From Cloacimonetes bacterium UBA5835 (GTDB lineage: Bacteria; Cloacimonadota; Cloacimonadia; Cloacimonadales; Cloacimonadaceae): DNA of 64,000 nt. The notes under the pieces are model-generated. The model searched no databases. It had not been told where the DNA came from and saw only the letters and a list, made by a program, of their open reading frames with translations. The stretch is from NCBI GenBank assembly GCA_002432865.1, contig DJGX01000019.1, positions 1-64,000 on the forward strand, in the 5' to 3' direction. Shown here piece by piece: positions 1-9,750 of the stretch. Made by a program: the position numbers and the translations under genes. How positions within the stretch are numbered: the stretch's first letter is position 1; the number at the start of each line of letters is the position of its first letter.

Positions 1-124
1 CTACATTTCTTTCAATAGACCTAAAGTTTAGATATTCCGCTTCAGCTTGTTCCTGCTCACAAAGTTATACTGTTTTCATACCAAAAGCCTCTTCCCTATT
101 GGTTTTGTACAAATAACCAAGCAT
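1..124 (-). other. Possible start of a minus-strand gene, broken by a stop, at the window edge
   Basis: Reading leftwards, an AGGAG-like site near 131-135 precedes an ATG at 124. That frame runs 19 codons (MLGYLYKTNREEAFGMKTV), meets TAA at 65-67, then stays open in the same frame to the window edge (LCEQEQAEAEYLNFRSIERNV). It may be a short leader ORF, or a gene broken by one nonsense codon. The window ends too soon to tell, and I do not recognise the sequence. Confidence 0.2.
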
Positions 125-212
125 ATACTTCTCTCCTACATCCAATCTTGGATAACACGAACAAAAAGAAAAAATGGCAAGCGAATTATCGTTCGATAAC
201 GGACATAAAACA

Positions 213-244
213 AAGAAACCCTGCTTCTTATAGCAAGGTTTCTT
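213..244 (-). terminator. Intrinsic terminator of the envelope-motor operon
   Basis: The 12-nt arms 213-224 and 233-244 pair around an 8-nt loop. The single imperfect pair is G-U on the minus-strand RNA but C-A on the plus strand, so the hairpin suits the minus transcript. The minus sequence continues into a T-rich tract. It lies about 25 bases past the stop of the AgmX/TonB-like gene. Confidence 0.75.
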
Positions 245-267
245 ATTTATGTTTTTGTTATGAGAGC

Positions 268-1695
268 TTAAGCTTGACGCAATCTAACAGAGAAAGTATA
301 ATCACTTTCTTCGGTAACAGGAAACTTCCACGATTCACATAGTTGTTTAAGCTCAGTTAAGAATCCATTAGGTATCTGGCCATTAGGTGTAATAAGAGCT
401 TCCTGAACTTTCCCGGAAGAACTTATCAATAGACGGATAGTAACACTCCCCGAAAAAGGAATTATCGCATTCCACTTTGAGTATAGAGTATTTATCTGAC
501 TTCTCCGCGAATTAACTAAAGCCCCGATGGTTTCATATCTGGTTTTTGTTTCTGCAGGTGCTTGTGCAATAGTCCCTTCCGAAACCTGAGCTACTTTTTT
601 AGATTGGAAAGAACTGATCAGTTGAGAAGATTGAGCAGTTTGACCAAATACAACTCCGCTAGGAGCTAAGCGACTTTGATCTCCTGTAGCTTTTGCTATA
701 GTTCCAACTCCAGGACGAATACTTGAACCAGCAACTTGAGGTGCTTGTGTAGCTACAGAACCAATATCACTGGAAAAAGTTCTAGGAGCATTAGGATCAA
801 AGCTAGTAGAATAACCTCCACTAGGTCCTGCACCCCCTCCTCCGGTTCCTATACCTCCGCCACCACCTCCTCGTCCAGGACGGGAAGTAACAAAGCTTTC
901 AGCTGTAGTAACGGCCTGAATTGGTCTTGCTGCAGAAGTAGCACTTGGATCAAAAGAACCAAAACCTCCACCGAAAATGGCACCGGCAGATTTGGCGGTT
1001 CCAGTACCTCCAATAGCACCACCGGTTACTCCTTGTTGTGCTTTTTCGGTAACAGCTTCAGGAGTTTCACCCGTAGGTTCAAAAGTGCTTGGTTTTGCTA
1101 ATGCTTCTGCTTTAATTTGTTCAGCTTTTTGCAACATCGCTACTTTCTGTTCCAGTGTGTAATCATAGCTTATTTGCTTTTTTAGAAATTGGTCGAAGAT
1201 TATTACGAAAATAATGGTCAGCACAATAAAAAGCAATATCATATTGCGGTTAAACCTTTCTGTAGATGTAGGCTGGGGACGTCGGGCATATTGTGAAGCA
1301 ATTTGTTTCTCTTCAGGAGTAAGAACAGTTACAAAAGGTTCTTTGAACTCGTAAGAAATCTCCCAATTGGGTGCAATATTTAAGGTGCCAGTCATATCCG
1401 GTAATAATAATAGCCGGTTATCCTTCAGTATATTATTCTTTGTGAGGTAAGCACTATCTACTGGTTGTCCGCCCTTAGTACAGCTTACTTTTGATCCAGG
1501 AGGAAGTTGCAAATAAAGCTGATCCCCCTTTTTGGTTACAAATAAGTGCTTCTCTGGAAAAGATGAATCTAAAATTTGCCAGAAGAGGTATTTATCTGAA
1601 CCTATAAAGAACTTGTTCTTGAAATCACGACAATAACGAACCCGATCAAGAACTTTACCTTTATAGTGAAGAGTTAAGTTTAATAATTTTGACAT
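268..1695 (-). CDS. AgmX/TonB-like energy-transducing envelope protein
   Basis: Likely the TonB/TolA-like partner of the ExbB/ExbD motor encoded just upstream. Residues 1-150 form a beta-rich cytoplasmic domain (motif FFIGSDKYLFWQILDSSFP) that resembles FHA-like domains fused to gliding-motility AgmX proteins. One membrane helix follows at about 152-171, then a low-complexity periplasmic linker with Gly runs at about 276-295, and a C-terminal TonB/AgmX-PglI-like domain (SGSVTIRLLISSSGKVQEA). The second of two adjacent ATGs is chosen because GGAGG is only one base from the first. Last gene of its operon, before the terminator at 213-244. The motor role is inferred from neighbours and architecture; the transported or moved substrate is unknown. 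Confidence 0.75.
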   Translation of the reverse strand: MSKLLNLTLHYKGKVLDRVRYCRDFKNKFFIGSDKYLFWQILDSSFPEKHLFVTKKGDQLYLQLPPGSKVSCTKGGQPVDSAYLTKNNILKDNRLLLLPDMTGTLNIAPNWEISYEFKEPFVTVLTPEEKQIASQYARRPQPTSTERFNRNMILLFIVLTIIFVIIFDQFLKKQISYDYTLEQKVAMLQKAEQIKAEALAKPSTFEPTGETPEAVTEKAQQGVTGGAIGGTGTAKSAGAIFGGGFGSFDPSATSAARPIQAVTTAESFVTSRPGRGGGGGGIGTGGGGAGPSGGYSTSFDPNAPRTFSSDIGSVATQAPQVAGSSIRPGVGTIAKATGDQSRLAPSGVVFGQTAQSSQLISSFQSKKVAQVSEGTIAQAPAETKTRYETIGALVNSRRSQINTLYSKWNAIIPFSGSVTIRLLISSSGKVQEALITPNGQIPNGFLTELKQLCESWKFPVTEESDYTFSVRLRQA

Positions 1696-1704
1696 CATAC
1701 CTCC

Positions 1705-2253
1705 TTATTGCTGAGCTAAGCTAAGATTATATTTTTGTAACCAGTCAGCATCCTCAAGCGTGGCAAAATATATGTAAGAATATCCAGCAGCAGTACCAGC
1801 GCGGACAATTTCGGTGATATAATCACAAGGAATGGAATAATCGGCCTGAACAAGAAGACAAGTTTCCGCATCTTTTTGTTGTAAAATAGAGTTTACTTCT
1901 GCAGATAAATAAGTTATTAGGTCTTGCCGTTTCTTAGGATTTTCCAGTAAATCAGCTGGAGAACCATATTCCAGTGCTTCGGTTCCTACAACAATACGGT
2001 CTGGGAAAATTTTAATAGGAGTGGCAACTCCTTTTGCCAAAAGTTCATCATTCGTGATAGTAGTGGGGTATTGTATGGCAGGATCAGAAGATATTTTCAC
2101 TGCTTCCGTGGATATATTTTTCACTAGAAATACCAGAATAATTGTGAGTTCATCCAAAAGTGAGGTAATAGACAGACTTTTGGCCTCTTCAAATTTTCTT
2201 CTAACGCGGCGTGCAGATTTATTGGAAGATGAAAGTTTATCAGTAATATGCAT
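1705..2253 (-). CDS. ExbD/TolR-family protein with conserved channel aspartate
   Basis: Small inner-membrane protein of the ExbD/TolR family: a short basic cytoplasmic N-terminus, one helix (SLLDELTIILVFLVKNIS, about residues 32-50) and a periplasmic domain ending in a typical ExbD fold (LVQADYSIPCDYITEIVRAG). The Asp in LLDEL sits where ExbD/TolR proteins carry the proton-channel aspartate. GGGAG precedes the ATG at normal spacing. It is the second of two adjacent ExbD-like genes and probably forms a mixed pore with the product of 2265-2786 inside the ExbB/TolQ-like pentamer. Powering of the AgmX/TonB-like protein is inferred. Confidence 0.8.
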   Translation of the reverse strand: MHITDKLSSSNKSARRVRRKFEEAKSLSITSLLDELTIILVFLVKNISTEAVKISSDPAIQYPTTITNDELLAKGVATPIKIFPDRIVVGTEALEYGSPADLLENPKKRQDLITYLSAEVNSILQQKDAETCLLVQADYSIPCDYITEIVRAGTAAGYSYIYFATLEDADWLQKYNLSLAQQ

Positions 2254-2264
2254 AATTAACTCCC

Positions 2265-2786
2265 TTAATAATACTGCACTTTGGGTGCACTATAATGAAC
2301 CTGGGAAAACCCATGTACTTTGCACAGATCTATCGTCTTCATCAAATCCCCATATAGGACATCAGGATGAACCAGGACCGTGATATCGTTTAAATCACCC
2401 TTGCGGCTTCTAATCTCCTGGAGAGCTTTATCAAGGGATGGATAATCATAAAATCCATTGATGGCTGGGATGTTTTTGGTTGCTACACCTGGTTCGCGAA
2501 TTTCCATACCTAGGAAATTTGTGCTTGCGGCATAATTCTTCCCTAAGATATGGATTTCAACTTTTTCGGTGACAGGACCACCTCCACCTCCGCCCCCACC
2601 AGTAGTTACACCGCCTTCCCCTTGCGAGAAATTTAGCGCCAAAAGTGCAATCTGAGAAATAACCACCATCATCATTAACATTGGAATGATGGTTAAAAAC
2701 AGATTCATTATCGGTACCAGATTTGGTTCCTGAGGTATCGTTTGCGACTTTTGCTGGCGCATTGCGGATGGTCTGTAACGTTCCAT
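2265..2786 (-). CDS. ExbD/TolR-family protein with Asn at the channel position
   Basis: Second ExbD/TolR-like protein, 173 residues: a Gln/Pro-rich cytoplasmic N-terminus, one helix (LVPIMNLFLTIIPMLMMMVV, about residues 22-48), a Gly-rich stretch and a periplasmic ExbD-like domain (ITVLVHPDVLYGDLMKTIDLCK). By eye, the family motif PLxD aligns with VPIMN, so the proton-relay Asp is replaced by Asn. It follows the ExbB/TolQ-like gene by 4 bases and precedes the Asp-bearing ExbD by 11 bases, so the two are co-translated. It may be a structural partner rather than a proton carrier; that is inference. Confidence 0.78.
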   Translation of the reverse strand: MERYRPSAMRQQKSQTIPQEPNLVPIMNLFLTIIPMLMMMVVISQIALLALNFSQGEGGVTTGGGGGGGGPVTEKVEIHILGKNYAASTNFLGMEIREPGVATKNIPAINGFYDYPSLDKALQEIRSRKGDLNDITVLVHPDVLYGDLMKTIDLCKVHGFSQVHYSAPKVQYY

Positions 2787-2790
2787 AGTT

Positions 2791-3558
2791 TTAATCCTTA
2801 ATGGCGTTGTTGATAGTATTGATCAATTTTACACTATATTCGTCGATATCACTGATTACATTATTGGCACGGGTTAACAGCCAACCTTTAATTAGAGTTA
2901 AAGGAATAGCTGCCAGCAAACCTAATGCCGTTGTTCCGATTGCTTTTTTAATACCATCTGTTAGAGCTGTCTGTTGTGCGGCACCAGTTAAACCAGATAA
3001 GCTGGCAAATGCTTCCAGTAAGCCCCAAATGGTTCCTAAAAGTCCAAGATAAGTAGCAACCTGAGCTAAGGTGTCAAACCAAAATAATCCGCTATCCAAT
3101 TTATGAACTGTTTGTAATACAGATTCTTCTACCGAATTCTGAACAGCCATTCTTAAATCATTACCCGATTGTCCACTCTTCTTGGCATCTTTAAAAATCA
3201 TCAAAGCGCTCCAGAAGATAAAGCCCATCGTTGTGCCCTTGTAGCTTTCAGCAATTTTGGCTGCTTCCTCGAGCTGGTCATTTCTAATATAATTACGAAG
3301 CTTCAAGTAGAATCCACCTGCATCGATTTTTTCTTTACGGTAGAGTTGATTCCAACGGACAATGGCATAAACAAGACCAATAATAAAGACAAGCAGAATT
3401 GCGTAAGCCCAATTGCCGCTATCAACAAATACTTGAACTATACTGTAACCTTGACTAGCTGGTGCAGCCGGAGCTGCGGCTTCTCCTGCATTCTGGCCAA
3501 ATAGACCAACACAAATAAACAGGGAGATAATCACTAGGACGATATGTTTTGCTTTCAT
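2791..3558 (-). CDS. MotA/TolQ/ExbB-family proton channel
   Basis: Inner-membrane channel subunit of an ExbB/TolQ-type motor. It has a cleavable-looking N-terminal hydrophobic segment (MKAKHIVLVIISLFICVGLFG), an Ala/Pro linker, a transmembrane helix (about 45-65), a cytoplasmic loop, and the two conserved helices TLAQVATYLGLLGTIWGLLEAF and AIGTTALGLLAAIPLTLI typical of the family. A longer ORF starts six codons upstream, but AAGGAG lies 6 bases before this ATG. With this start the gene overlaps the preceding stop as ATGA, implying translational coupling. The next two genes encode ExbD proteins. Confidence 0.85.
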   Translation of the reverse strand: MKAKHIVLVIISLFICVGLFGQNAGEAAAPAAPASQGYSIVQVFVDSGNWAYAILLVFIIGLVYAIVRWNQLYRKEKIDAGGFYLKLRNYIRNDQLEEAAKIAESYKGTTMGFIFWSALMIFKDAKKSGQSGNDLRMAVQNSVEESVLQTVHKLDSGLFWFDTLAQVATYLGLLGTIWGLLEAFASLSGLTGAAQQTALTDGIKKAIGTTALGLLAAIPLTLIKGWLLTRANNVISDIDEYSVKLINTINNAIKD

Positions 3559-3857
3559 TTTGACTCCTTCAGCCATTTATTTAGTAATATATCGCTTTGT
3601 TTTCGAATATCTTCTAAAGAAAAGGAAAATTTGTATTCTCCTGATTTCTGATATGTATCGGATTTATCCTGAAAAACACCCGTAGGAGGAATTAAGGATT
3701 TCACTTCAATTATTAATTCTTCTTTTTCTACATACTGCCCAACACCTTCAAAACCTTTCGGTTGCTGTTGATTAGTAGGTTGTGGAGTAACCGTTTGGGC
3801 ATACCCGATGTATGCCAAAAAGAGCATCGCTGCCAGTAGTAAGAAACTTTTCTTCAT
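3555..3857 (-). CDS. Small secreted hypothetical protein of the motor operon
   Basis: 100 residues with a clear signal peptide (MKKSFLLLAAMLFLAYIGYAQ), a Pro/Gln-rich linker and a short mature domain (EELIIEVKSLIPPTGVFQDKSD...). I do not recognise the family. It overlaps the upstream TPR gene by 4 bases and the downstream ExbB/TolQ-like gene as ATGA, so it belongs to the same translation unit. It is probably a periplasmic accessory of the motor. Confidence 0.7.
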   Translation of the reverse strand: MKKSFLLLAAMLFLAYIGYAQTVTPQPTNQQQPKGFEGVGQYVEKEELIIEVKSLIPPTGVFQDKSDTYQKSGEYKFSFSLEDIRKQSDILLNKWLKESK

Positions 3858-6800
3858 CGTACCTCCTCCTTTCCAGCTTTGATGATTTTTACTGTAGCTA
3901 TAAAGCCACGATAGTTGGAATTGTTCTGCACTACAAAACGCAGGGTATTTTTCCCTGAAGTTACTTTGGCAGGTTCGATTGAAACCTGAGTAGTATATAC
4001 GCGGAACGGTTCCGGATCGTAATCCATAGCAAGATTGGAAGCTAATAACTCTCCGTTAAGATACACAGTTGCAGTTTCAGGTGCTACAAAATTGATCAGA
4101 CCTTCTCTGAATTCAGTATCCAGATAGAAATCCACTTCAAAAACTGCACTACTAATTGGCGCTTCTTCCACAGGCCAAATCGGTTTAGCTTGTTCACCCT
4201 CAATCCCTTCAATGTTATCCAAACTGATCCCAAAATTACCGGTTATTGTAGCTGCACTAAATGTTTCAGTTCCAGTTTCCTGATTCACATTTACTATCCT
4301 CCAGCTGGGGTCTGTATATAGCATTACCGTTTCCGGAGGGATGGAAGCAGCTATTTTCTGGCGGTCTGTAAATACTTGCAACGATAAATACAGATTCTGG
4401 GGCTCTGGAGTATTATTAGGGACAGTCAATTCCACTGCATTTTGCCCTTCAATCCAAGAACTGGAAGGCAATAAATATGCATAACGAGTAGTAGTTCCCG
4501 GTTTATTAACATCCAAAGTGTCAATAGGAACAACCCCTGCCTCTACATCTGTACCATTCATTCTAATATTTACATCATACGGATAAACTAGTTGGATTAG
4601 GGCAAAATCGGGTACCAATTTAGCATTAACAGTATGGCTGAGAATAATATCTTTCCCTGCAGGAATCTGAATACTGCCCAAACGACCACCTTTAGGTGAA
4701 GTTACATTTTGAGCGGGTAAATTAATATTATTACCATCCATTTTTTGGCTCCAGCCACTGCCAAGCGGATATTCATCTATCTTATAATCGGGTAGCAGAT
4801 TCCATTGCTGTAATTTGGCATAGCTTTGTTGAGTGTAATAATCTGTATAACCAGCCATCTGATAATAATTATATATGTTCAAGTGAGTTGTATATGCCAA
4901 ACTGAGCAGATCATTGCTTTGATCAGCAGCAACAGAATTAATAAAAGAATCCAATATATCTTTATATTGCTGACGCACACCCGTTGCCTCATAGGAAGTG
5001 CGAACATAAACACCAATTTGGGTGTTTATAACATTCACACCTTTTTCGTAAATACGAGCTATTAGATTTAACGCACGCAGCCGACGATAGTTTTCTAACT
5101 CGATATTTTCTTTCTCGGCTGAACTAAGAACCTTGTTCACCTTGGCTACTTCTGCTCTAACCGATTCCTTAAATATGGGAATACGCCTGTAGGAACCACC
5201 AATTAAATGGTTCTGCCAGGTAGTATTTACATTAACCTTGATTAGCTTAGCAGGGGAGGAAGTCATTAAGTTGCCTTTCTCAATAGCAGTAAGTTGAGCA
5301 TCGAAGTTCTTTAAGAACGCTTTCCGCTTTTCAATTGCCTTGTATTCATTTTCCACTGATGTAAAATACTCATAGTTCTTAGCGGAGCTAAAATCTGCAG
5401 TTTCAAATTGAAGCCCTTCTTTTTTGTAAGCAGCTTCCAGCCGTTTGTATTCATCGCGGTATTTAAATGCTTCAGAATAGTTTTTATTCTTGTAGGCATT
5501 ATCAAAATCATACATTAATTTGTTCAACTTAGTAGTGGCAATCCACTGATAGCGATCGCCTTTAGTTTTATCCTTAGTATATATTTGTTTTGCTAACTGC
5601 TCAAACTTCAGCGTATCTCCCTTGGCCAGATAGTCATCAGCAATAACCTGCATAAAGGGAATTACATTTTCATTGTTTGGATAGAGCTGTAGAAATTGAT
5701 TGTAGATTTCAATTTCCTTTTCCTTATTTCCGGCTTCACGATAGTTAATACTGGCTTTTAACAATAAGGCATCTGGAGTGATATCACCAGTATTGATGGT
5801 TTTTTTTCTGGCTTCTTCATGCAACGCAAGATAAGCCTCAGCTGCTGCATTTTTTTGTGCAGGATCTTTCTCTATCTCTTGAAGCATAGCAATTCGCAAT
5901 AAAAATGCCTGATTGCTACTGGGATATTTAGCTATAAAGCTGTCTTTGATGTTTTTAGCTATTTCCGGATTATTCATAGCCGTATCTGCTTCAGCTATTT
6001 CTGCAGCGCGGAAGTAATAATAGTAAATTTCGTCTATATCAGTTTTTGTTCCTGCTAATTCCAATAAAATATCTATGGCTTTCTGATACTCTTTGGCTTT
6101 AATATATGTTTCTTGAGCAGCCATTTTATATCCCTGAATACGCTGAGTATCTTTTGGATCAAGTTCTGCAGCTAAACGCAACCGCTCACTAGCAGCAAAA
6201 GAATAGTTACCTGCTTGTTCAGCAGCTTCATAACTATTCTGAATTTGGTATCTTATATTGTTTGCAATAGCTTCTCTTTCAGTAGGGGTAGAAGCAAAGG
6301 GTAAAGCTTTACGGTAATATGTTTCAGCTTGAGCAAAGTTTTTCTCTTGTTCAGAAATTAATGCCAGTTTGCCGTATATATCAAATTTAGTTTTATTGGA
6401 GATAAGCGTTTCATTTTGCAAAGCCGTAAGATACAACTCTTTTGCTTCTGGCATCTTACTTCTATTATATTGAATATCTGCCAAGTTTAATAAGATAGTA
6501 ACTGCTTGGCTTTCGCGTTCAGGGTTTTTATAAGCATCGCTTCTTAAAACATTAATGAAACGCATTGAATTGATACTTAATAGAGCAAACAGTTCATCAA
6601 GATTTGCAGGCAAGCCAGGTTCTGGATTATAATTTTCATTGTAGAGGTCTTTCATAAGATTATATATATTATTAGTATACACATAAATCAGACCTTCGTT
6701 TAGGAAGAAATCCTCATCTTGAGGATAATTAGTATTAAAGTCCTGCAAGCATTTAATAGCAGAAAGATAGTGCTTGGGTAAATTAGAGCGTTCGGCAAGA

Positions 6801-9715
6801 GTTATAGATAATAATAGTTTGTTCTTATCTGTTTTTGCTTTCCAAGCTGGATAGTTCTCGCTATGCGTTTCCATAAAACTACTATATTGATCCATATGTT
6901 GATAGTAGGCAAGCAAGCGAGCTTCATTTGTTGGTTCTGCAAGAAATTCGTTATGCAGACGCAGTGCTCTTTTCTCATAAGCATTTTGAATCACTGCCAG
7001 CTGCGCTGAGATATTTTTATCTTTGTTCGTTGCATACCAAGTAGAGTTCTTACCATAGTTAGTAATTATATTTTGGTAGAGCTCATGAGCTATCTGATCA
7101 AAATTTTGATCTTCGCGTAGCTGATATTGCGCACTGGCATATATTTTCAGGATAGAATCTACTAAGGTAGGATTTTCAAGAGCCATAGGATTCATATTGA
7201 TCTTAAGCCACAGGAAGTCAATTGCTTGCAAAGAAGCAGCAAGATCAAATTTATTGGAGGCTGCCTTATCTACAATGCGGTTCATTACTTCTGTATTTTG
7301 ATAACCACTAAAGATATTTTGCAGCTCCGTTACTCCCTTAGCTTGAGAATAGAAATCAGTTCCATCCAGAGCGATCAAACAATAGGCAATATTATCAATT
7401 GCATCGTTCCGATAATCTTCTGCTATTGCAGGATCGGATATTTTGCCGTTATCCACAGCATTTAACAAGGTTATAAAATCGTTCATTGCCAGTTTGAGTT
7501 CAGCTTCCTGGTATGAATTCAGACGGAGCCAACCACGCTGGTAAATAGCATCATATTTATACTTACTATCGGGCATATTGATAATAGTATCAAAATAGTT
7601 CGTTGCCAACTCATAGTATTGCTGCGGTACATCAGCATCTGTAGCAATATAATAATAAAGGATACCCAAACGGTAGATTGCCTCTTCATAATACGGTGAA
7701 TTTTTATAATTATTTATAATGCTTTGATACGCACTAATGGCTTCCGCAAAGTAAGATTCTTTATATTTACTATTATCATCAAGAGCTACGGCAGTTTTGT
7801 TAAGTTCGTAAAAACGACTCTTATTACTATCTATTCTTTGATGGTTAATTTCACTGCTAATAAAGCCAATGTTATATAAAGCAGCATCTATATTTATATA
7901 ATTGGGATCAATTTGAACAACTTTTCTATAGCTCTCCAAAGCGATACTTGGGTTATCCAAATAAGCTGCATATTGAAGTTCCGCCAGGTTGTAATACAAA
8001 TCAGCATTAGTAACCAGGAAATCGCCATTGGGTTGTTCAACCGCTTTAAAATTAGGATTATTGGAAATAAATGCTTCAATTCTTGTTATTAAATCCCGTT
8101 TTTCAGCTACTATTTGTGCTTGAAGTTCTACAAGCTGTTGCTCAGTAAGAGTTTCCTTTTGAGCTAAACGTTGCTGCTCTTTAAAATGGAGATTACGATA
8201 ATCCAATTGGAGCTTGATAAATTCTACATTCGCTACCAAGTCTATAGCATTCTTGCGAATGGGCTCATCGCGTTTATTACTATCAGCAGTTTGGGCAATG
8301 TGACTAGCCACATTACTTTTGATCTTATTACGCATTTCTTCGGTAAAAATGTTCTGGGTTTCTTCTTTCATAAATTGCTCAAGTTCCATTATCTGTTTAT
8401 CGAGATTCTTCTTATCAGGATAAAGTGCATAATACTCTTGCAGGATAGTATTGAATATTTGTTCTTGAGCATCACTTGAGTGTTTACGAACTTGGAGTAG
8501 GTATTCTTTGCGAAGATTTAAACTCGTGCGTTTCTCATCGTAATCATCACGAATAATTTTTAGTTGTGCTTGCATATCTACCAGTTTAGGATCGGCTATA
8601 TAATTATCCAATTCTTCAATTAGATCGGTATAAAGCTGAATGTTCTTCTCTAAATCGTAAAGACGTTTCAGCTCCATATCACTATATTTATTACCTTGAA
8701 TCTGGGGATCATTTGCCTTGTATAGCTCATATTGTCTTTCCAGAATTTGGTCCATTATAGCAAGCTGTCTCTCATAACTGGATGATAGTTTTTTAATTTG
8801 TTGTAATAAACTTGTTCCCCTCGTTATTGTCTCTTCTGCATATATTTTCTTGGTATAATAGTCACTTAAAACAATTTTCAAAGAATCAAGCATACCAATT
8901 TCTTCATTATGCAGATTTACAATCGCATCTACATATATAATCCCTTTTAAGGACATCAATTCATTATAGTTATTAGTTAAATCCCCTTTGATAACATCTA
9001 TTTGGGAAGCCAGTTGCTTATATGTTTCCCCGCTTGGATTTGCATAGTAGGAATCTAAATCTAAGTTTTGAACTCTTGCTAATATAGCTATTTTTTGAGG
9101 AAGAAGGCGATTCATTATAATGTCTCTATTCTGCATATAGCTTTGTAGAGTATTTTGCACAGTTTCATATTGGCCTTCTTCGGCAGTCATATCAGCCCAA
9201 ACATATAGATATGTAGGATAATATGTATCAAACTGATATTGATCAAAAATAATGACCTGTAAGAAATCCCTGGCAGCTTTACGGTTCCCAGTTTCCAGAT
9301 AATGCACCATTTGTTGATATAAAGCCAAATTAAGCATTTTCCGAGAATCTTCGTTCAGGTTTGTTTGGAGCAAAGAGTTGAAATAACTAATAGCTCGCGT
9401 ATTTTCCCCCATACGCGTATAGAAATGACCAAGTAAATAAACAATATCGTTTTGTCCTAAACTGGAGTATGCATCTTTGTATTTCACTAATGCTTGTTCT
9501 GCCAGTGCCGGGTCTTTTTTGACCAATTCAGGTAAAACATCAATCAGAAAATTTTTGGCTATTTCTTTTAATATTTGTCGTTCCTGAGATATTTGCTGGA
9601 TAATTTCTTTTTTAGTAGCCTCATTGCTATTCTGCGCAAAGACTACTATAACAAACGACAAAGCAACAACGGTGAGGAATATAATCTTTAGTGTTTTTTT
9701 CATAATGCTGCTCAC
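3854..9715 (-). CDS. Giant TPR/coiled-coil periplasmic protein
   Basis: 1953 codons, among the longest genes here. A signal peptide (KTLKIIFLTVVALSFVIVVFAQ) is followed by tetratricopeptide-type helical repeats across most of the length (for example FAQAETYYRKALPFAS, ALESYRKVVQIDPNYINIDAALYNIG, AISAYQSIINNYKNSPYYEEAIYRLGILYY). A long coiled-coil-like stretch lies at about residues 290-540, and a beta-rich C-terminus (about 1600-1953) carries galactose-binding/Ig-like signatures (GKNTLRFVVQNNSNYRGF). The GTG start at 9715 is preferred because AAGGAAGG lies 8 bases before it; an ATG four codons later lacks that spacing. It heads the ExbB-ExbD-AgmX operon and is probably a periplasmic scaffold that the motor acts on (inference). 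Confidence 0.8.
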   Translation of the reverse strand: MSSIMKKTLKIIFLTVVALSFVIVVFAQNSNEATKKEIIQQISQERQILKEIAKNFLIDVLPELVKKDPALAEQALVKYKDAYSSLGQNDIVYLLGHFYTRMGENTRAISYFNSLLQTNLNEDSRKMLNLALYQQMVHYLETGNRKAARDFLQVIIFDQYQFDTYYPTYLYVWADMTAEEGQYETVQNTLQSYMQNRDIIMNRLLPQKIAILARVQNLDLDSYYANPSGETYKQLASQIDVIKGDLTNNYNELMSLKGIIYVDAIVNLHNEEIGMLDSLKIVLSDYYTKKIYAEETITRGTSLLQQIKKLSSSYERQLAIMDQILERQYELYKANDPQIQGNKYSDMELKRLYDLEKNIQLYTDLIEELDNYIADPKLVDMQAQLKIIRDDYDEKRTSLNLRKEYLLQVRKHSSDAQEQIFNTILQEYYALYPDKKNLDKQIMELEQFMKEETQNIFTEEMRNKIKSNVASHIAQTADSNKRDEPIRKNAIDLVANVEFIKLQLDYRNLHFKEQQRLAQKETLTEQQLVELQAQIVAEKRDLITRIEAFISNNPNFKAVEQPNGDFLVTNADLYYNLAELQYAAYLDNPSIALESYRKVVQIDPNYINIDAALYNIGFISSEINHQRIDSNKSRFYELNKTAVALDDNSKYKESYFAEAISAYQSIINNYKNSPYYEEAIYRLGILYYYIATDADVPQQYYELATNYFDTIINMPDSKYKYDAIYQRGWLRLNSYQEAELKLAMNDFITLLNAVDNGKISDPAIAEDYRNDAIDNIAYCLIALDGTDFYSQAKGVTELQNIFSGYQNTEVMNRIVDKAASNKFDLAASLQAIDFLWLKINMNPMALENPTLVDSILKIYASAQYQLREDQNFDQIAHELYQNIITNYGKNSTWYATNKDKNISAQLAVIQNAYEKRALRLHNEFLAEPTNEARLLAYYQHMDQYSSFMETHSENYPAWKAKTDKNKLLLSITLAERSNLPKHYLSAIKCLQDFNTNYPQDEDFFLNEGLIYVYTNNIYNLMKDLYNENYNPEPGLPANLDELFALLSINSMRFINVLRSDAYKNPERESQAVTILLNLADIQYNRSKMPEAKELYLTALQNETLISNKTKFDIYGKLALISEQEKNFAQAETYYRKALPFASTPTEREAIANNIRYQIQNSYEAAEQAGNYSFAASERLRLAAELDPKDTQRIQGYKMAAQETYIKAKEYQKAIDILLELAGTKTDIDEIYYYYFRAAEIAEADTAMNNPEIAKNIKDSFIAKYPSSNQAFLLRIAMLQEIEKDPAQKNAAAEAYLALHEEARKKTINTGDITPDALLLKASINYREAGNKEKEIEIYNQFLQLYPNNENVIPFMQVIADDYLAKGDTLKFEQLAKQIYTKDKTKGDRYQWIATTKLNKLMYDFDNAYKNKNYSEAFKYRDEYKRLEAAYKKEGLQFETADFSSAKNYEYFTSVENEYKAIEKRKAFLKNFDAQLTAIEKGNLMTSSPAKLIKVNVNTTWQNHLIGGSYRRIPIFKESVRAEVAKVNKVLSSAEKENIELENYRRLRALNLIARIYEKGVNVINTQIGVYVRTSYEATGVRQQYKDILDSFINSVAADQSNDLLSLAYTTHLNIYNYYQMAGYTDYYTQQSYAKLQQWNLLPDYKIDEYPLGSGWSQKMDGNNINLPAQNVTSPKGGRLGSIQIPAGKDIILSHTVNAKLVPDFALIQLVYPYDVNIRMNGTDVEAGVVPIDTLDVNKPGTTTRYAYLLPSSSWIEGQNAVELTVPNNTPEPQNLYLSLQVFTDRQKIAASIPPETVMLYTDPSWRIVNVNQETGTETFSAATITGNFGISLDNIEGIEGEQAKPIWPVEEAPISSAVFEVDFYLDTEFREGLINFVAPETATVYLNGELLASNLAMDYDPEPFRVYTTQVSIEPAKVTSGKNTLRFVVQNNSNYRGFIATVKIIKAGKEEVR

Positions 9716-9750
9716 TTAATTTTCCTTCCTTACTCTTTCCATTAGGGGCC

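Noticed and set aside
736..1162. Frames of 121 and 61 codons inside the AgmX-like gene
   Set aside because: Antisense shadows of the Gly/Ser-rich linker; low-complexity translation.
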